From Albimonas donghaensis (lineage in GTDB: Bacteria; Pseudomonadota; Alphaproteobacteria; Rhodobacterales; Rhodobacteraceae): a stretch of DNA of 64,000 nt. The DNA is taken from NCBI RefSeq assembly GCF_900106695.1, contig NZ_FNMZ01000007.1, positions 121,810 through 185,809 of the forward strand. The letters are read 5' to 3'. Below the pieces are notes generated by a model. That model saw only the letters and a program-made list of their open reading frames with translations, had not been told where the DNA came from and ran no database searches. How positions within the stretch are numbered: the first letter of the stretch is position 1; each line of letters starts with the position of its first letter. Positions 54,790 through 64,000 of this stretch are shown here, in pieces. Position numbers and translations under genes: made by a program.

Positions 54790-55362
54790 TCACGCTTCCG
54801 CGGCTTCGGCGTCGGCCGGAGCATTGTCGCGCTTGGGCAGAATGTCAGCGACCTTCTTGCCCCGGCGCGCGGCCACGTGACGGGGCGAAGACTCTTCCTT
54901 CAGCCCGTCGATGGTGGCCCGGATCATGTTGTAGGGGTTCTGGGACCCGATGGACTTGGCCACCACGTCCTGAACGCCCAGCATCTCGAACACGGCGCGC
55001 ATCGGACCGCCGGCGATGATGCCAGTGCCCTGCGGCGCGGTCCGCATCACCACCTTGCCGGCGCCGTGATGGCCCCGGACGTCGTGATGCAGCGTCCGAC
55101 CTTCCCGCAGCGGCACCCGGATCAGGCCGCGCTTGGCCTGCTCGGTCGCCTTGCGGATCGCCTCGGGGACTTCGCGGGCCTTGCCCTTGCCGAAGCCCAC
55201 GCGGCCCTTCTGGTCGCCGACGACGACGAGCGCGGCGAAGCCGAAGCGCTTGCCGCCCTTGACGGTCTTCGACACGCGGTTGATGGCGACGAGACGATCC
55301 TGGAATTCAGGATCCTCGTCGCGGTCGCGGCGGCGATCACGCCGGTTGTCTTCCCTGGCCAT
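54790..55362 (-). CDS. rpsE: 30S ribosomal protein S5
   Basis: A 190-aa protein. The S5 dsRNA-binding fold has [26 protein letters not shown], and the C-terminal domain [28 protein letters not shown]. An Arg/Asp-rich N-terminal extension of ~20 residues ([15 protein letters not shown]) is typical of alphaproteobacteria. It takes part in decoding accuracy and translocation. It begins 10 bp after rplR. Confidence 0.98.
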   Translation of the reverse strand: MAREDNRRDRRRDRDEDPEFQDRLVAINRVSKTVKGGKRFGFAALVVVGDQKGRVGFGKGKAREVPEAIRKATEQAKRGLIRVPLREGRTLHHDVRGHHGAGKVVMRTAPQGTGIIAGGPMRAVFEMLGVQDVVAKSIGSQNPYNMIRATIDGLKEESSPRHVAARRGKKVADILPKRDNAPADAEAAEA

Positions 55363-55372
55363 TATCGCCTCC

Positions 55373-55732
55373 TCAGAACTTCAGGCCGCCTTCACGGGCG
55401 GCGTCGGCGAGCGCCTTGACCTTCCCGTGAAAGAGGTAACCGCCGCGGTCGAACACGACTTCCTCGATGCCGGCCGCCTTGGCGCGCTCGGCGATCGCGG
55501 CGCCGATCTTGGCCGCGGCTTCCTTGTTGTTCTTCCCGATCACGCCCAGGGCGGACTCGAGGCTCGACGCCGCGCAGAGCGTGGCGCCCTGCTTGTCGTC
55601 GATCACCTGGACCGAGATGTTCTTGTTCGAACGATGCACCGACAGACGGAGCTTGCCGTTCGAGTATTTCCGCAGACGGCTGCGCACACGCTGGCGGCGC
55701 CGCTGGAACAGTTCACGCTTGGTCAAAGCCAT
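55373..55732 (-). CDS. rplR: 50S ribosomal protein L18
   Basis: A 119-aa 5S rRNA-binding protein. [22 protein letters not shown] is the basic N-terminus; [18 protein letters not shown] and [28 protein letters not shown] are conserved. Normal length. Confidence 0.98.
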   Translation of the reverse strand: MALTKRELFQRRRQRVRSRLRKYSNGKLRLSVHRSNKNISVQVIDDKQGATLCAASSLESALGVIGKNNKEAAAKIGAAIAERAKAAGIEEVVFDRGGYLFHGKVKALADAAREGGLKF

Positions 55733-55744
55733 TACGACGCCTCC

Positions 55745-56278
55745 TTATTTCTTCTTGCCTTCCTTGCGGAAGATGTATTCGCCCTTGTAGCGAATGCCCT
55801 TGCCCTTATAGGGCTCCGGCGCGCGCCACTCACGGATGTTCGCCGCCACCTGGCCGACCTTCTGCTGGTCCATGCCGGTGATCGCGATTTCGGTCGGCTT
55901 GGCGCAGACGATGTCGATCCCCTCGGGGATCGCGTATTCCACGTCATGCGAATAGCCGAGCGCCAGCTTCAAGGTCTTGCCCTGGACCTGGGCGCGGTAA
56001 CCGACGCCCTGGATCTCGAGCTCTTTCTTGAAGCCCTCGGTGACGCCCGTGACCAGGTTCTGAACCTGGGTGCGGGACATCCCCCACTGCTGACGGGCGC
56101 GCTTCGAGAGACCGCGCGGCTTCACCGAAACCGCGTTGTCCTCGAGGATCACGTCCACGTCGTCCGTGGCGGTGAAGGAGCGGACGCCCTTCGGACCTTT
56201 GACCTCGACGGTCTGGCCCGAAATGGTCGCCGTCACGCCGTTGGGAAGCTCGACGGGCTTCTTGCCGATGCGGGACAT
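55745..56278 (-). CDS. rplF: 50S ribosomal protein L6
   Basis: A 177-aa protein near the factor-binding site. [15 protein letters not shown] defines the start; a much longer frame overlapping rpsH is rejected. [24 protein letters not shown] and the C-terminal [23 protein letters not shown] are diagnostic. Confidence 0.98.
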   Translation of the reverse strand: MSRIGKKPVELPNGVTATISGQTVEVKGPKGVRSFTATDDVDVILEDNAVSVKPRGLSKRARQQWGMSRTQVQNLVTGVTEGFKKELEIQGVGYRAQVQGKTLKLALGYSHDVEYAIPEGIDIVCAKPTEIAITGMDQQKVGQVAANIREWRAPEPYKGKGIRYKGEYIFRKEGKKK

Positions 56279-56288
56279 TCCAGCCTCC

Positions 56289-56687
56289 TCAGAACACCGT
56301 GCACAGGACTTCGCCACCGACATTGTCGGCGCGGGCCTGCGCATCGGACATGACGCCCTTGGGGGTCGAGACGATGGCGACGCCCAGGCCCTGACGGACC
56401 GAGGGAAGCTCACCAACGCCCGAGTACACGCGGCGGCCGGGCGTGGAGACGCGCTTGATCTCCTTGATCACCGGCATGCCGTCGAAATACTTCAGGCTGA
56501 TCTCGAACTCGGGAAGGCCGCGGGGGCCTTCGGCGGACTCGTAGCCGCGGATGTAGCCTTCGGCCTGGAGAACCTCCAGGACGCGGCCCCGCATCTTCGA
56601 CGCCGGGGTGCGGACAGTCGACTTGAAACGCATCTGCGCATTGCGGATGCGCGTCAGCATATCGCCGATGGGATCGTTCACAGACAT
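56289..56687 (-). CDS. rpsH: 30S ribosomal protein S8
   Basis: A 132-aa central-domain assembly protein. [19 protein letters not shown] starts it, and [35 protein letters not shown] is the C-terminal 16S-binding block. In E. coli S8 represses the spc operon; that role here is inferred. 10 bp from both neighbours. Confidence 0.98.
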   Translation of the reverse strand: MSVNDPIGDMLTRIRNAQMRFKSTVRTPASKMRGRVLEVLQAEGYIRGYESAEGPRGLPEFEISLKYFDGMPVIKEIKRVSTPGRRVYSGVGELPSVRQGLGVAIVSTPKGVMSDAQARADNVGGEVLCTVF

Positions 56688-56697
56688 GCGTCGCTCC

Positions 56698-57003
56698 TCA
56701 CCAGCTCGACTTCACCATGCCGGGGATCTGCCCGACAGAGGCGTAATCCCGCAGCGCGATGCGCGACATCTTCAGTTTGCGATAGTAGGCCTTGGGACGG
56801 CCGGTCACTTCGCAGCGGTTGTGCAGACGGGTCGCCGACGAGTTCCGCGGCAGCTTCGCCAGCTTCATCGACAGCTTCACGCGGTCCGAGAGCGTCAGCT
56901 CGGGATCACGGATCTGCTCTTTCAGGGCGGCGCGACGAGCGGCGTACTGGTCAACCAGTTTCTGCCGCTTCTTTTCGCGCTCGATCATGCTCACTTTGGC
57001 CAT
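56698..57003 (-). CDS. rpsN: 30S ribosomal protein S14 (zinc-free form)
   Basis: A 101-aa long form of S14, without the zinc CxxC pairs (a single Cys in [10 protein letters not shown]). [28 protein letters not shown] is the N-terminal region and [11 protein letters not shown] the C-terminus. It is 20 bp after rplE. Confidence 0.98.
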   Translation of the reverse strand: MAKVSMIEREKKRQKLVDQYAARRAALKEQIRDPELTLSDRVKLSMKLAKLPRNSSATRLHNRCEVTGRPKAYYRKLKMSRIALRDYASVGQIPGMVKSSW

Positions 57004-57023
57004 ATCGAAATCCTTCCGCGCGA

Positions 57024-57576
<553 letters not shown>

Positions 57577-57584
<8 letters not shown>

Positions 57585-57891
57585 CGACGATCTCCCCGGA
57601 CTTCTTGGCGAAGCGCACCTTCTTGCCGTCGACCGTCTTGAAACCGACGCGGGTCGGCCCGCCGGTCTTGGGGTCGATCAGCGCGAGGTTCGACAGGTCG
57701 ATGGTCGCTTCCTTGGAGATGCGGCCGCCCTGGCTCTGCGCGGTCTGGCGCTGGTGGCGGACCACCATGTTCACGCCCTGGACGAAGGCCTTGCCCGCGT
57801 CGGGCATGACCTTGAGGATCTCGCCCTCATTGCCCTTGTCGCGGCCGGCGAGAACGACGACGCGGTCGCCCTTTTTCAGCTTCGCAGCCAT
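57577..57891 (-). CDS. rplX: 50S ribosomal protein L24
   Basis: A 104-aa assembly initiator. [20 protein letters not shown] carries the KOW motif; [21 protein letters not shown] is conserved. The start overlaps the rplN stop by 1 nt (TGATG) and its end overlaps rplE, so rplN-rplX-rplE are tightly coupled. Confidence 0.98.
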
Positions 57892-58259
57892 CAGAGGACC
57901 TCCGGCGCCAGCGAGATGATCTTCATGAAGTTCTTCGCACGCAGCTCGCGCACGACCGGCCCGAAGATGCGGGTCCCGATCGGCTCCATGTTGTTGTTCA
58001 GGAGAACGGCGGCGTTGTCGTCGAAGCGGATGGCGGTCCCGTCGGCGCGACGGACCTCCTTGGCGGTGCGGACGACGACGGCCTTGCGGACCTCGCCCTT
58101 CTTCACGCGACCGCGGGGGATGGCCTCCTTCACGGAGACCACGATGATGTCGCCAACGGAAGCGTATTTGCGCTTCGCGCCGCCGAGCACCTTGATGCAC
58201 TGAACCCGACGCGCGCCGCTGTTGTCAGCGACCGTCAGGTTGGTCTGCATCTGGATCAT
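57891..58259 (-). CDS. rplN: 50S ribosomal protein L14
   Basis: A 122-aa protein at the subunit interface. [27 protein letters not shown] is the classic N-terminus, and [14 protein letters not shown] [28 protein letters not shown] are conserved. It is the first gene of the spc part of the cluster, 85 bp after rpsQ. Confidence 0.98.
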   Translation of the reverse strand: MIQMQTNLTVADNSGARRVQCIKVLGGAKRKYASVGDIIVVSVKEAIPRGRVKKGEVRKAVVVRTAKEVRRADGTAIRFDDNAAVLLNNNMEPIGTRIFGPVVRELRAKNFMKIISLAPEVL

Positions 58260-58344
58260 GGCAGTTTCTCCCGACCTGCGGAGACGACGCTCATGGCGCG
58301 CCCCGCGGTTTCGACAATGTCCTGGGGAACGAGATCAGCGAGGC

Positions 58345-58581
58345 TCACGCCTCGCCGAGCACGACCTCCCAGGTCTTGCTTTTCGATTTCGGCTGGCATT
58401 CGCGAATGCGCACCGTTTCGCCCGGCTTGCAGGCGTTGTTCTCGTCATGGGCGTGGTAGCGCTTGGACGAACGCACGGTCTTCTTCATCAGCGGATGGGT
58501 GAAGCGACGCTCCACCAGCACCGTGATGCTTTTGTCGTTCTTGTCCGAAACCACGGTGCCCTGAAGGATGCGACGGGGCAT
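58345..58581 (-). CDS. rpsQ: 30S ribosomal protein S17
   Basis: A 78-aa OB-fold protein. [21 protein letters not shown] and [19 protein letters not shown] are diagnostic, with [15 protein letters not shown] near the end. One base after the rpmC stop. Confidence 0.98.
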   Translation of the reverse strand: MPRRILQGTVVSDKNDKSITVLVERRFTHPLMKKTVRSSKRYHAHDENNACKPGETVRIRECQPKSKSKTWEVVLGEA

Positions 58582-58582
58582 A

Positions 58583-58789
58583 TCAGGCCTCCTGGGCGGC
58601 GGCGGCCGCCTTCTGGTTCAGAATGGTGTTGACCCGGGCCACGTCCCGACGAACGTCGCGCATGCGGGCGGTGTTCTCGTTCTGGCCGGTGGCGGCCCGG
58701 AAGCGGAGGTTGAACGCCTCCTTCTTCAGCGCGGCGAGCTCCTCGCGCAGCTGATCGGGCGTCTTCTCGCGCAGATCGGCGGCTTTCAT
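58583..58789 (-). CDS. rpmC: 50S ribosomal protein L29
   Basis: A 68-aa protein at the tunnel exit, near the trigger-factor site. [21 protein letters not shown] is the start; an upstream in-frame ATG would add non-conserved residues. [26 protein letters not shown] is conserved. It follows an unusual 185-bp gap after rplP. Confidence 0.97.
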   Translation of the reverse strand: MKAADLREKTPDQLREELAALKKEAFNLRFRAATGQNENTARMRDVRRDVARVNTILNQKAAAAAQEA

Positions 58790-58880
58790 CAGCCCACGTC
58801 CTCTTTCTCGCGTTCCCAGGGCCGGCAATCCGGGCCCGTCGGCATGGCGCCGACCGCGGCGCCCCTGCTTACCAAAATCT

Positions 58881-58904
58881 CGGGGCCGGATTGTCCCGGC
58901 CCCG
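58881..58904 (-). terminator. Terminator-like hairpin between rplP and rpmC (distal)
   Basis: CGGGGCCGG (58881-58889) pairs perfectly with CCGGCCCCG (58896-58904). On the minus strand it is followed by AGATTTTGG, a U-rich stretch. Confidence 0.6.
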
Positions 58905-58950
58905 GATCAATTTCCTTGCGGCGCGATTGCGGCGCGACGACGATGACCGC

Positions 58951-58969
58951 GGCCCGGAATTCCCGGGCC
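58951..58969 (-). terminator. Hairpin directly after rplP (proximal)
   Basis: GGCCCGG (58951-58957) pairs with CCGGGCC (58963-58969), loop AATTC, 5 bp after the rplP stop. With the distal hairpin it gives a double structure in this gap. Confidence 0.5.
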
Positions 58970-58974
58970 CCTTG

Positions 58975-59388
58975 TCACCAGTCTTCGCGCTGAACGAATC
59001 GGCACTTGATGGGCAGCTTCATAGCGGCCAATCGGAGGGCCTCCCGTGCCACAGGTTCGGTCACCCCGTCAATCTCGAACATGACGCGGCCGGGCTTCAC
59101 TTTGGCAGCCCAGTATTCGACCGACCCCTTGCCCTTGCCCATACGCACCTCGGTGGGCTTCTGGGTCACAGGCACGTCGGGGAAGATGCGGATCCACACC
59201 CGGCCCTGACGCTTCATGTGACGGGTCATGGCGCGACGAGCGGCCTCGATCTGGCGCGCGGTGATGCGCTCCGGCTCGGTGGCCTTCAGCCCGTAGGACC
59301 CGAAATTCAGGTCGGTTCCGCCCTTGGCCAGACCGTGGATACGGCCCTTGTGCTGCTTGCGGAACTTCGTGCGCTTCGGCGACAGCAT
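58975..59388 (-). CDS. rplP: 50S ribosomal protein L16
   Basis: A 137-aa protein at the A-site side of the peptidyl transferase centre. [19 protein letters not shown] starts it; [25 protein letters not shown] and [21 protein letters not shown] are diagnostic. It begins 24 bp after rpsC. L16 and L29 are usually almost contiguous; here they are separated by hairpins. Confidence 0.98.
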   Translation of the reverse strand: MLSPKRTKFRKQHKGRIHGLAKGGTDLNFGSYGLKATEPERITARQIEAARRAMTRHMKRQGRVWIRIFPDVPVTQKPTEVRMGKGKGSVEYWAAKVKPGRVMFEIDGVTEPVAREALRLAAMKLPIKCRFVQREDW

Positions 59389-59412
59389 TTCAGTTGCTCC
59401 TCAGCTCTCAGC

Positions 59413-60111
59413 TCAGTTGCGGGAAGGACGCGAGGCGCCTTCCTGCATTTCCTGCTGCCGGCGATCGCGCGCCTGCGGGTCGTGTTCCATGATCTCGCCC
59501 TTGAAGATCCAGGTCTTGATCCCGATGATCCCGTAGGCGGTCTTGGCTTCCACGTGGGCGTAGTCGATGTCCGCGCGCATGGTGTGCAGGGGCACGCGGC
59601 CCTCACGATACCATTCGGTGCGCGCGATCTCCGCGCCGCCCAGACGGCCGGCGGCGTTGATGCGGATGCCCAGGGCGCCCATGCGCATAGCGTTCTGCAC
59701 CGCGCGCTTGATCGCCCGGCGGAAGGCCACGCGACGCTCAAGCTGCTGGGCGATGTTCTCGCCGACCAGCTGCGCGTCGGTCTCGGGCTTGCGGACCTCG
59801 AGGATGTTGAGGTGCAGCTCCGACGAGGTCAGCTTGGCCACTTCGCGGCGAAGCTTCTCGATGTCGGCGCCCTTCTTGCCGATGATCACGCCCGGACGCG
59901 CCGTGTAGATCGTCACCCGGCACTTGCGGTGCGGACGCTCGATCACGACGCGGCTGATGCCGGCGTTGGCGCAGGTCTTCTTGATGAACTCGCGAATCCG
60001 CAGGTCCTCGTGAAGCAGCGCCCCGTAGTCCTTGGCGTTGGCGAACCAACGGCTGTCCCAGGTCCGGTTGATCTGAAGCCGAAGCCCGATCGGATTGACC
60101 TTGTTACCCAT
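59413..60111 (-). CDS. rpsC: 30S ribosomal protein S3
   Basis: A 232-aa protein at the mRNA entry site. [22 protein letters not shown] begins it; the KH domain has ITRVVIERP-type [30 protein letters not shown], and [23 protein letters not shown] is the C-terminal block. Its ATG overlaps the rplV stop by 1 nt. Confidence 0.98.
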   Translation of the reverse strand: MGNKVNPIGLRLQINRTWDSRWFANAKDYGALLHEDLRIREFIKKTCANAGISRVVIERPHRKCRVTIYTARPGVIIGKKGADIEKLRREVAKLTSSELHLNILEVRKPETDAQLVGENIAQQLERRVAFRRAIKRAVQNAMRMGALGIRINAAGRLGGAEIARTEWYREGRVPLHTMRADIDYAHVEAKTAYGIIGIKTWIFKGEIMEHDPQARDRRQQEMQEGASRPSRN

Positions 60112-60521
60112 CAGGCGTTCTCCTCGACCTGCTCGACCGCCGGCTGCTCGACCACGGCCTCGACCTGACGCACCTTGATGGTGATCTGGCTGAACGGCTT
60201 CTCGATCTTGCCGAACCGGCCGCGAGCCCGCGGACGACCGCGCTTCAGGACCAGGTTCTTGCCGACATAGGCCTCGGCGACGATCAGCTCGTCGACGTCC
60301 AGCCCGTGGTTGTTCTCGGCGTTCGCGATGGCCGACTGCAGCGTCTTGCGCACGTCCTGCGCGATCCGCTTCTTCGAGAAGGCCAGCTCGTTGAGCGCGC
60401 GCCCGACCGGCTTCTTGCGGATCAGACCCGCAACAAGGTTGAGCTTGCGCGGCGAGGTGCGCAGCTGCTTGCTGATCGCCATCGCCTCATTATCCGCACG
60501 GCGGTGGGAAGATTTGGTCAT
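60111..60521 (-). CDS. rplV: 50S ribosomal protein L22
   Basis: A 136-aa tunnel protein. I keep the full frame starting [15 protein letters not shown] because the RR-ADNEAMA segment is shared by rhodobacterial L22. [21 protein letters not shown] and [24 protein letters not shown] are conserved. The C-terminal Glu/Val tail is species-specific. Confidence 0.97.
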   Translation of the reverse strand: MTKSSHRRADNEAMAISKQLRTSPRKLNLVAGLIRKKPVGRALNELAFSKKRIAQDVRKTLQSAIANAENNHGLDVDELIVAEAYVGKNLVLKRGRPRARGRFGKIEKPFSQITIKVRQVEAVVEQPAVEQVEENA

Positions 60522-60526
60522 CGTCC

Positions 60527-60805
60527 TTACCTCCGCTTCGCTTTCTTGTCGGCCGCATGGCCGTAGTAAGTCCGGGTCGGCGAGAACTCGCCGAACTTGT
60601 GGCCGATCATGTCCTCGGTGACGTTCACCGGGATATGCTTCTGACCGTTATAGACCCCGAAGGTCAGCCCCACGAACTGGGGCAGAATGGTGGATCGACG
60701 CGACCAGATCTTGATCACTTCGGCCCGGGTCGACTGGCTCGCCTTCTCCGCCTTTTTCAAGACATAGGAGTCGACGAACGGACCTTTCCAGACGGAACGT
60801 GCCAT
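60527..60805 (-). CDS. rpsS: 30S ribosomal protein S19
   Basis: A 92-aa head protein. [49 protein letters not shown] and [16 protein letters not shown] are diagnostic. 5 bp upstream of rplV. Confidence 0.98.
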   Translation of the reverse strand: MARSVWKGPFVDSYVLKKAEKASQSTRAEVIKIWSRRSTILPQFVGLTFGVYNGQKHIPVNVTEDMIGHKFGEFSPTRTYYGHAADKKAKRR

Positions 60806-60819
60806 CTATTCGTCCCTCC

Positions 60820-61659
60820 TCAGCGGCCGCTCTTGCGGGCGTGCCGCGAGCGGATGATGTACTTCTGCGTGGACTTGTTCTTACGAGTCCGGGTGCCCTT
60901 GGTGTCCTTGCCCCACGGCGTAACCGGGGTCCGGCCGCCCGAGGTGCGGCCTTCGCCGCCGCCATGCGGGTGGTCGATCGGGTTCATCGCGACGCCGCGG
61001 ACGGACGGACGCTTGCCCTGGTGACGGGTGCGGCCGGCCTTGCCGAAATTCTGGTTCGAATGGTCCGGGTTCGACACCGCGCCGATCGTGGCCATGCACT
61101 CCTGGCGAACCATGCGCAGCTCGCCCGAGCTGAGCCGGATCTGCGCGTAGCCGCCGTCACGACCCACGAACTGGGCGTAGGCGCCGGCCGAGCGCGCGAT
61201 CTGACCGCCCTTGCCGGGCTTCAGCTCGATGTTGTGCACGATCGAGCCCACCGGAATGCCGGAGAACGGCATCGAGTTGCCGGGCTTCACGTCGCACTTC
61301 TCGCCCGCGACGACCTTGTCGCCGACGGCCAGCCGCTGGGGGGCCAGGATGTAGGCCTGCTCGCCGTCCTCATACTGGATGAGGGCGATGAAGGCGGTGC
61401 GGTTGGGATCGTATTCGATCCGCTGCACCTCGGCCGAGACGTCCCACTTCCGCCGCTTGAAGTCGACGATGCGGTAGAGCCGCTTGGCCCCGCCGCCGAT
61501 CCGCCGAGCGGTGATGCGTCCGGTGTTGTTGCGTCCGCCCTTCTTCGTGAGGCCCTGGGTGAGCTTCTTGAGAGGGCGACCCTTGAACAGCTCCGAACGG
61601 TCGATCAGAACCAGCCCGCGCTGGCCCGGCGTCGTGGGATTATAGGATTTCAACGCCAT
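60820..61659 (-). CDS. rplB: 50S ribosomal protein L2
   Basis: A 279-aa core protein required for subunit association and the peptidyl transferase centre. [43 protein letters not shown] and the [23 protein letters not shown] loop, with the essential His, are present. A 78-bp gap with a dyad (61687-61702) separates it from rplW. Confidence 0.98.
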   Translation of the reverse strand: MALKSYNPTTPGQRGLVLIDRSELFKGRPLKKLTQGLTKKGGRNNTGRITARRIGGGAKRLYRIVDFKRRKWDVSAEVQRIEYDPNRTAFIALIQYEDGEQAYILAPQRLAVGDKVVAGEKCDVKPGNSMPFSGIPVGSIVHNIELKPGKGGQIARSAGAYAQFVGRDGGYAQIRLSSGELRMVRQECMATIGAVSNPDHSNQNFGKAGRTRHQGKRPSVRGVAMNPIDHPHGGGEGRTSGGRTPVTPWGKDTKGTRTRKNKSTQKYIIRSRHARKSGR

Positions 61660-61737
61660 CTTGCTGTCTTCCGTTGCCGTCCGGGTCCGGACCGTGGTCC
61701 GGGGTCCCGGGGAATTGGGTCAGCGTGATGACCGGGC

Positions 61738-62034
61738 TCAGAGCCCGGTCGTCACGTCGATCGTATTGCCGTCCTGAAGGGTCACGTAGGCCTTCTTGAC
61801 GTCCTTGCGGCGGCCGGGCTTGCCCTTGAACTTCTTGACCTTGCCCTTGGTCACGGAGGTGTTCACCGCCTTGACCTTGACGCCGAACAGCGTCTCCACC
61901 GCTTCCTTGATCTTCGGTTTGGTGGTGTCCATGGACACCTCGAAGACCACCGCGTTCTGCTCCGAAGCCATCGTCGCCTTTTCGGTGATGATCGGCTTGC
62001 GGATGATGTCGTAGAGTTCCGGCTTCACGCTCAT
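61738..62034 (-). CDS. rplW: 50S ribosomal protein L23
   Basis: A 98-aa tunnel-exit protein and docking site for trigger factor and [29 protein letters not shown] and [19 protein letters not shown] are diagnostic. It overlaps rplD by 4 nt (ATGA). Its stop codon lies inside a 10-bp dyad (61730-61750). Confidence 0.98.
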   Translation of the reverse strand: MSVKPELYDIIRKPIITEKATMASEQNAVVFEVSMDTTKPKIKEAVETLFGVKVKAVNTSVTKGKVKKFKGKPGRRKDVKKAYVTLQDGNTIDVTTGL

Positions 62035-62651
62035 TTCAGTCGAGCCTCCAGGGCTTCCACGCCGGCGCGCGTCAGCACCAGCATGTCCCGCCGCAGGATG
62101 TCGTAGACGTTGGCGCCCTGCGAGGGAAGCACGTCCACGTCGGCGATGTTCTGCGCGGCCAGGCGGAAGTTCGCCTGGATCTCGGCGCCATCGACCACCA
62201 GAGCCTTCTTCAGCCCCAGCTTCTCGAAACCGGACTGCAGGGCCTTGGTCTTGGCCTGCTCCAGCTCCGCCTTCTCGATGATCACCAGCTTGCCGCCCTT
62301 GGCCTTCGCCGACAGCGCCAGCTTCAGGCCGAGCTTGCGGACCTTCTTGGGCAGGTCATGCGCATGGGAGCGCACGACCGGACCCTTGGTGGTCGCGCCG
62401 TGACGGAACTGGGACACGGCCTTGTCGCCGTGCCGCGCGCCGCCGGTCCCCTTCTGACGATAGATCTTCTTCGTCGAATAGGACAGTTCGCCACGCGACT
62501 TGGTCTTGTGCGTGCCGGCCTGGCGCTTGGCGAGCTGCCAACGCACGACCCGGTGCAGGATATCCGCGCGCGGCTCCAGCCCGAAGATCGCGTCGTCGAG
62601 CTCGATCTCGCCCGCGGCGCCCGCGTCGAGAGTAACGACTTCGGTCTTCAT
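62031..62651 (-). CDS. rplD: 50S ribosomal protein L4
   Basis: A 206-aa tunnel protein. The extended loop has [27 protein letters not shown] and [26 protein letters not shown]. In E. coli L4 also represses its own operon; here that is only a possibility. It overlaps rplC and rplW by 4 nt each. Confidence 0.98.
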   Translation of the reverse strand: MKTEVVTLDAGAAGEIELDDAIFGLEPRADILHRVVRWQLAKRQAGTHKTKSRGELSYSTKKIYRQKGTGGARHGDKAVSQFRHGATTKGPVVRSHAHDLPKKVRKLGLKLALSAKAKGGKLVIIEKAELEQAKTKALQSGFEKLGLKKALVVDGAEIQANFRLAAQNIADVDVLPSQGANVYDILRRDMLVLTRAGVEALEARLK

Positions 62652-63499
62652 TTGTCGTCGCCTCCTTCCGGGGCATCGCCGGCCGCGTCACCCGACGCTT
62701 CGGCTTCCTTCAGCGCGGCGTCCTGCGCGGCGGCTTCTTCCGCGGCCTTCTGGGCCTCGGCTTCGGCTTCCGCGGCGGCGGCCTCGGCGGCGGCGGCTTC
62801 GGCGGCCTTGGCGGCCTCCTCGGCGGCGGAGCGCAGGGCGGCCGGCAGGATCACGTTGTCCGGCGTGGCCTTCTTGACCGCGTCGCGGATGGTCACCCAA
62901 CCGCCGCGCGAGCCCGGAACCGCGCCCTTGACCATGACCAGACCGCGATCGCTGTCGGTCTTGACCACCTGCAGGTTCTGCACGGTCACGCGGGCGGCGC
63001 CCATGTGGCCGGCCATCTTCTTGCCCTTGAACACGCGGCCCGGGTCCTGGCACTGGCCGGTGGAGCCGTGCGAGCGGTGCGAGATCGACACGCCGTGCGA
63101 GGCGCGAAGCCCGCCGAAGTTGTGCCGCTTCATCGCGCCCGCGAAGCCCTTGCCGATCGAGGTGCCGGCGACATCGACGAACTGACCCGCGAAGTAGTGG
63201 TCAGCCGTGATCTCCTCGCCGACCGAGATCAGGTTCTCGGGGGCCACGCGGAACTCGGCCAGCTTCCGCTTCGGCGCCACGGACGCCTTGGCGAAGTGGC
63301 CCCGCATCGGGGCGGACGTGTTCTTGGCCTTGGCGGCGCCGGCGCCGAGCTGGACGGCGGAGTAGCCATCCTTCTCGGACGTGCGCTGAGCCACGACCTG
63401 GACGTTTTCCATCTGAAGCACGGTCACCGGGATCTGGCGGCCGTCCTCCATGAACAGCCGGGTCATGCCCAGCTTCTTGGCGATCACTCCGGAGCGCAT
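62648..63499 (-). CDS. rplC: 50S ribosomal protein L3 with Ala/Glu-rich C-terminal tail
   Basis: A 283-aa protein. [16 protein letters not shown] starts it; [49 protein letters not shown] is the tip region near the peptidyl transferase centre, given here only as separate motifs. The core ends near residue 218. About 65 more residues are an Ala/Glu-rich, probably helical or coiled-coil tail ending in acidic/Gly residues. Such tails occur in related bacteria, but this one is long. Confidence 0.97.
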   Translation of the reverse strand: MRSGVIAKKLGMTRLFMEDGRQIPVTVLQMENVQVVAQRTSEKDGYSAVQLGAGAAKAKNTSAPMRGHFAKASVAPKRKLAEFRVAPENLISVGEEITADHYFAGQFVDVAGTSIGKGFAGAMKRHNFGGLRASHGVSISHRSHGSTGQCQDPGRVFKGKKMAGHMGAARVTVQNLQVVKTDSDRGLVMVKGAVPGSRGGWVTIRDAVKKATPDNVILPAALRSAAEEAAKAAEAAAAEAAAAEAEAEAQKAAEEAAAQDAALKEAEASGDAAGDAPEGGDDK

Positions 63500-63510
63500 T
63501 GATCGTCTCC

Positions 63511-63819
<309 letters not shown>

Positions 63820-63857
63820 GGCACAAACCTTTTCGATGGCAGGAAACTCAATGCGAA

Positions 63858-63881
63858 GGCCGGGGGTCGAGACCCCCGGCC
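63858..63881 (-). terminator. Hairpin between tuf and rpsJ
   Basis: GGCCGGGGGTC (63858-63868) pairs perfectly with GACCCCCGGCC (63871-63881), only two bases between the arms. It lies 22 bp after the tuf stop; followed on the minus strand by TTCGCATTGAGTTT. Confidence 0.6.
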
Positions 63882-63903
63882 GCCGAGAGCAGAACTGCCT
63901 GGT

Positions 63904-64000
63904 TTACTCGATGATCTTGGAGACGACGCCGGCGCCGACGGTGCGGCCGCCTTCACGGATGGCGAAGCGGAGCTTCTCTTCCATCGCGATCGGGGCGATC
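63904..64000 (-). CDS. tuf: Elongation factor Tu, C-terminal fragment (cut by window edge)
   Basis: The last 31 codons and a TAA stop are in the window. The translation contains [23 protein letters not shown], the invariant EF-Tu C-terminus (shown as motif [15 protein letters not shown]). The rest lies beyond 64000. tuf upstream of rpsJ is the expected order of the str-S10 region. Confidence 0.97.
   Translation of the reverse strand, partial: IAPIAMEEKLRFAIREGGRTVGAGVVSKIIE

Overview
The window reads as a chromosomal segment of a very GC-rich alphaproteobacterium. Several features point to the Rhodobacterales/Rhodobacteraceae: a BztABCD/AapJQMP amino-acid importer, an ATP12-type F1-ATPase assembly factor, a FYDLN-acid (TIGR02300) protein beside tRNA-Ala, a VPLPA-type C-terminal sorting signal, a ROSE-like leader before hsp20, and the order tuf-S10-spc-alpha followed by degP-rarA-crcB-rluC-HAD-ATP12. 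I see no rRNA, CRISPR array, prophage, insertion sequence or integrase. This is core chromosome, not an island.

Layout. 0.2-6.5 kb: tRNA-Ala(GGC), the FYDLN protein, an intracellular PHA depolymerase, a YgjP-type metallopeptidase, a small membrane protein and a class A penicillin-binding protein. 7.0-8.8 kb: the ammonium pair glnK-amtB, with a sigma54-like promoter and a strong terminator. 9.1-10.3 kb: an SH3b protein, the zinc-free form of L36 (rpmJ) and a possible 35-aa ORF. 10.5-20.5 kb: one minus-strand locus with an acyl-CoA synthetase, a secreted unknown protein, a complete LivGHMKF-type importer and a PaaK-like protein. It looks like a module that imports an organic acid and activates it with CoA. 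20.8-23.7 kb: hsp20 behind a candidate RNA thermometer, an unknown small protein, and two tandem, translationally coupled secreted trypsin-like proteases. 23.8-27.9 kb: glycolate oxidase glcDEF. 28.2-34.8 kb: a DUF599 protein, a TRIC/UPF0126 channel, ptsP, lysC, a 72-aa membrane protein and a VPLPA-CTERM secreted protein. 35.1-39.9 kb: bztABCD, whose BztB carries an unusual C-terminal membrane extension. 40.3-49 kb: acylphosphatase, DUF1045, FAA hydrolase, thioesterase, ATP12, HAD phosphatase, RluC-type pseudouridine synthase, CrcB, RarA and a Do-family protease. 49.1-64 kb: the S10-spc-alpha ribosomal protein cluster, ending in the C-terminus of EF-Tu.

Most operons are tightly packed, with many 1-8 nt overlaps. 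The exceptions are informative. Perfect GC-rich hairpins sit in the gaps after the substrate-binding genes livK and bztA, between glcD and glcE, between rarA and crcB, and in nearly every gap of the distal ribosomal cluster. A good -35/-10 pair plus a leader hairpin separates adk from rpsM.

No wholly novel defence or biosynthetic system is visible. The best leads are the hsp20 RNA thermometer, the hairpin-punctuated ribosomal operon, the BztB extension, the Liv/CoA-ligase module with its secreted partner, the PHA depolymerase with Ser at the nucleophile position, and the lone VPLPA-CTERM protein.
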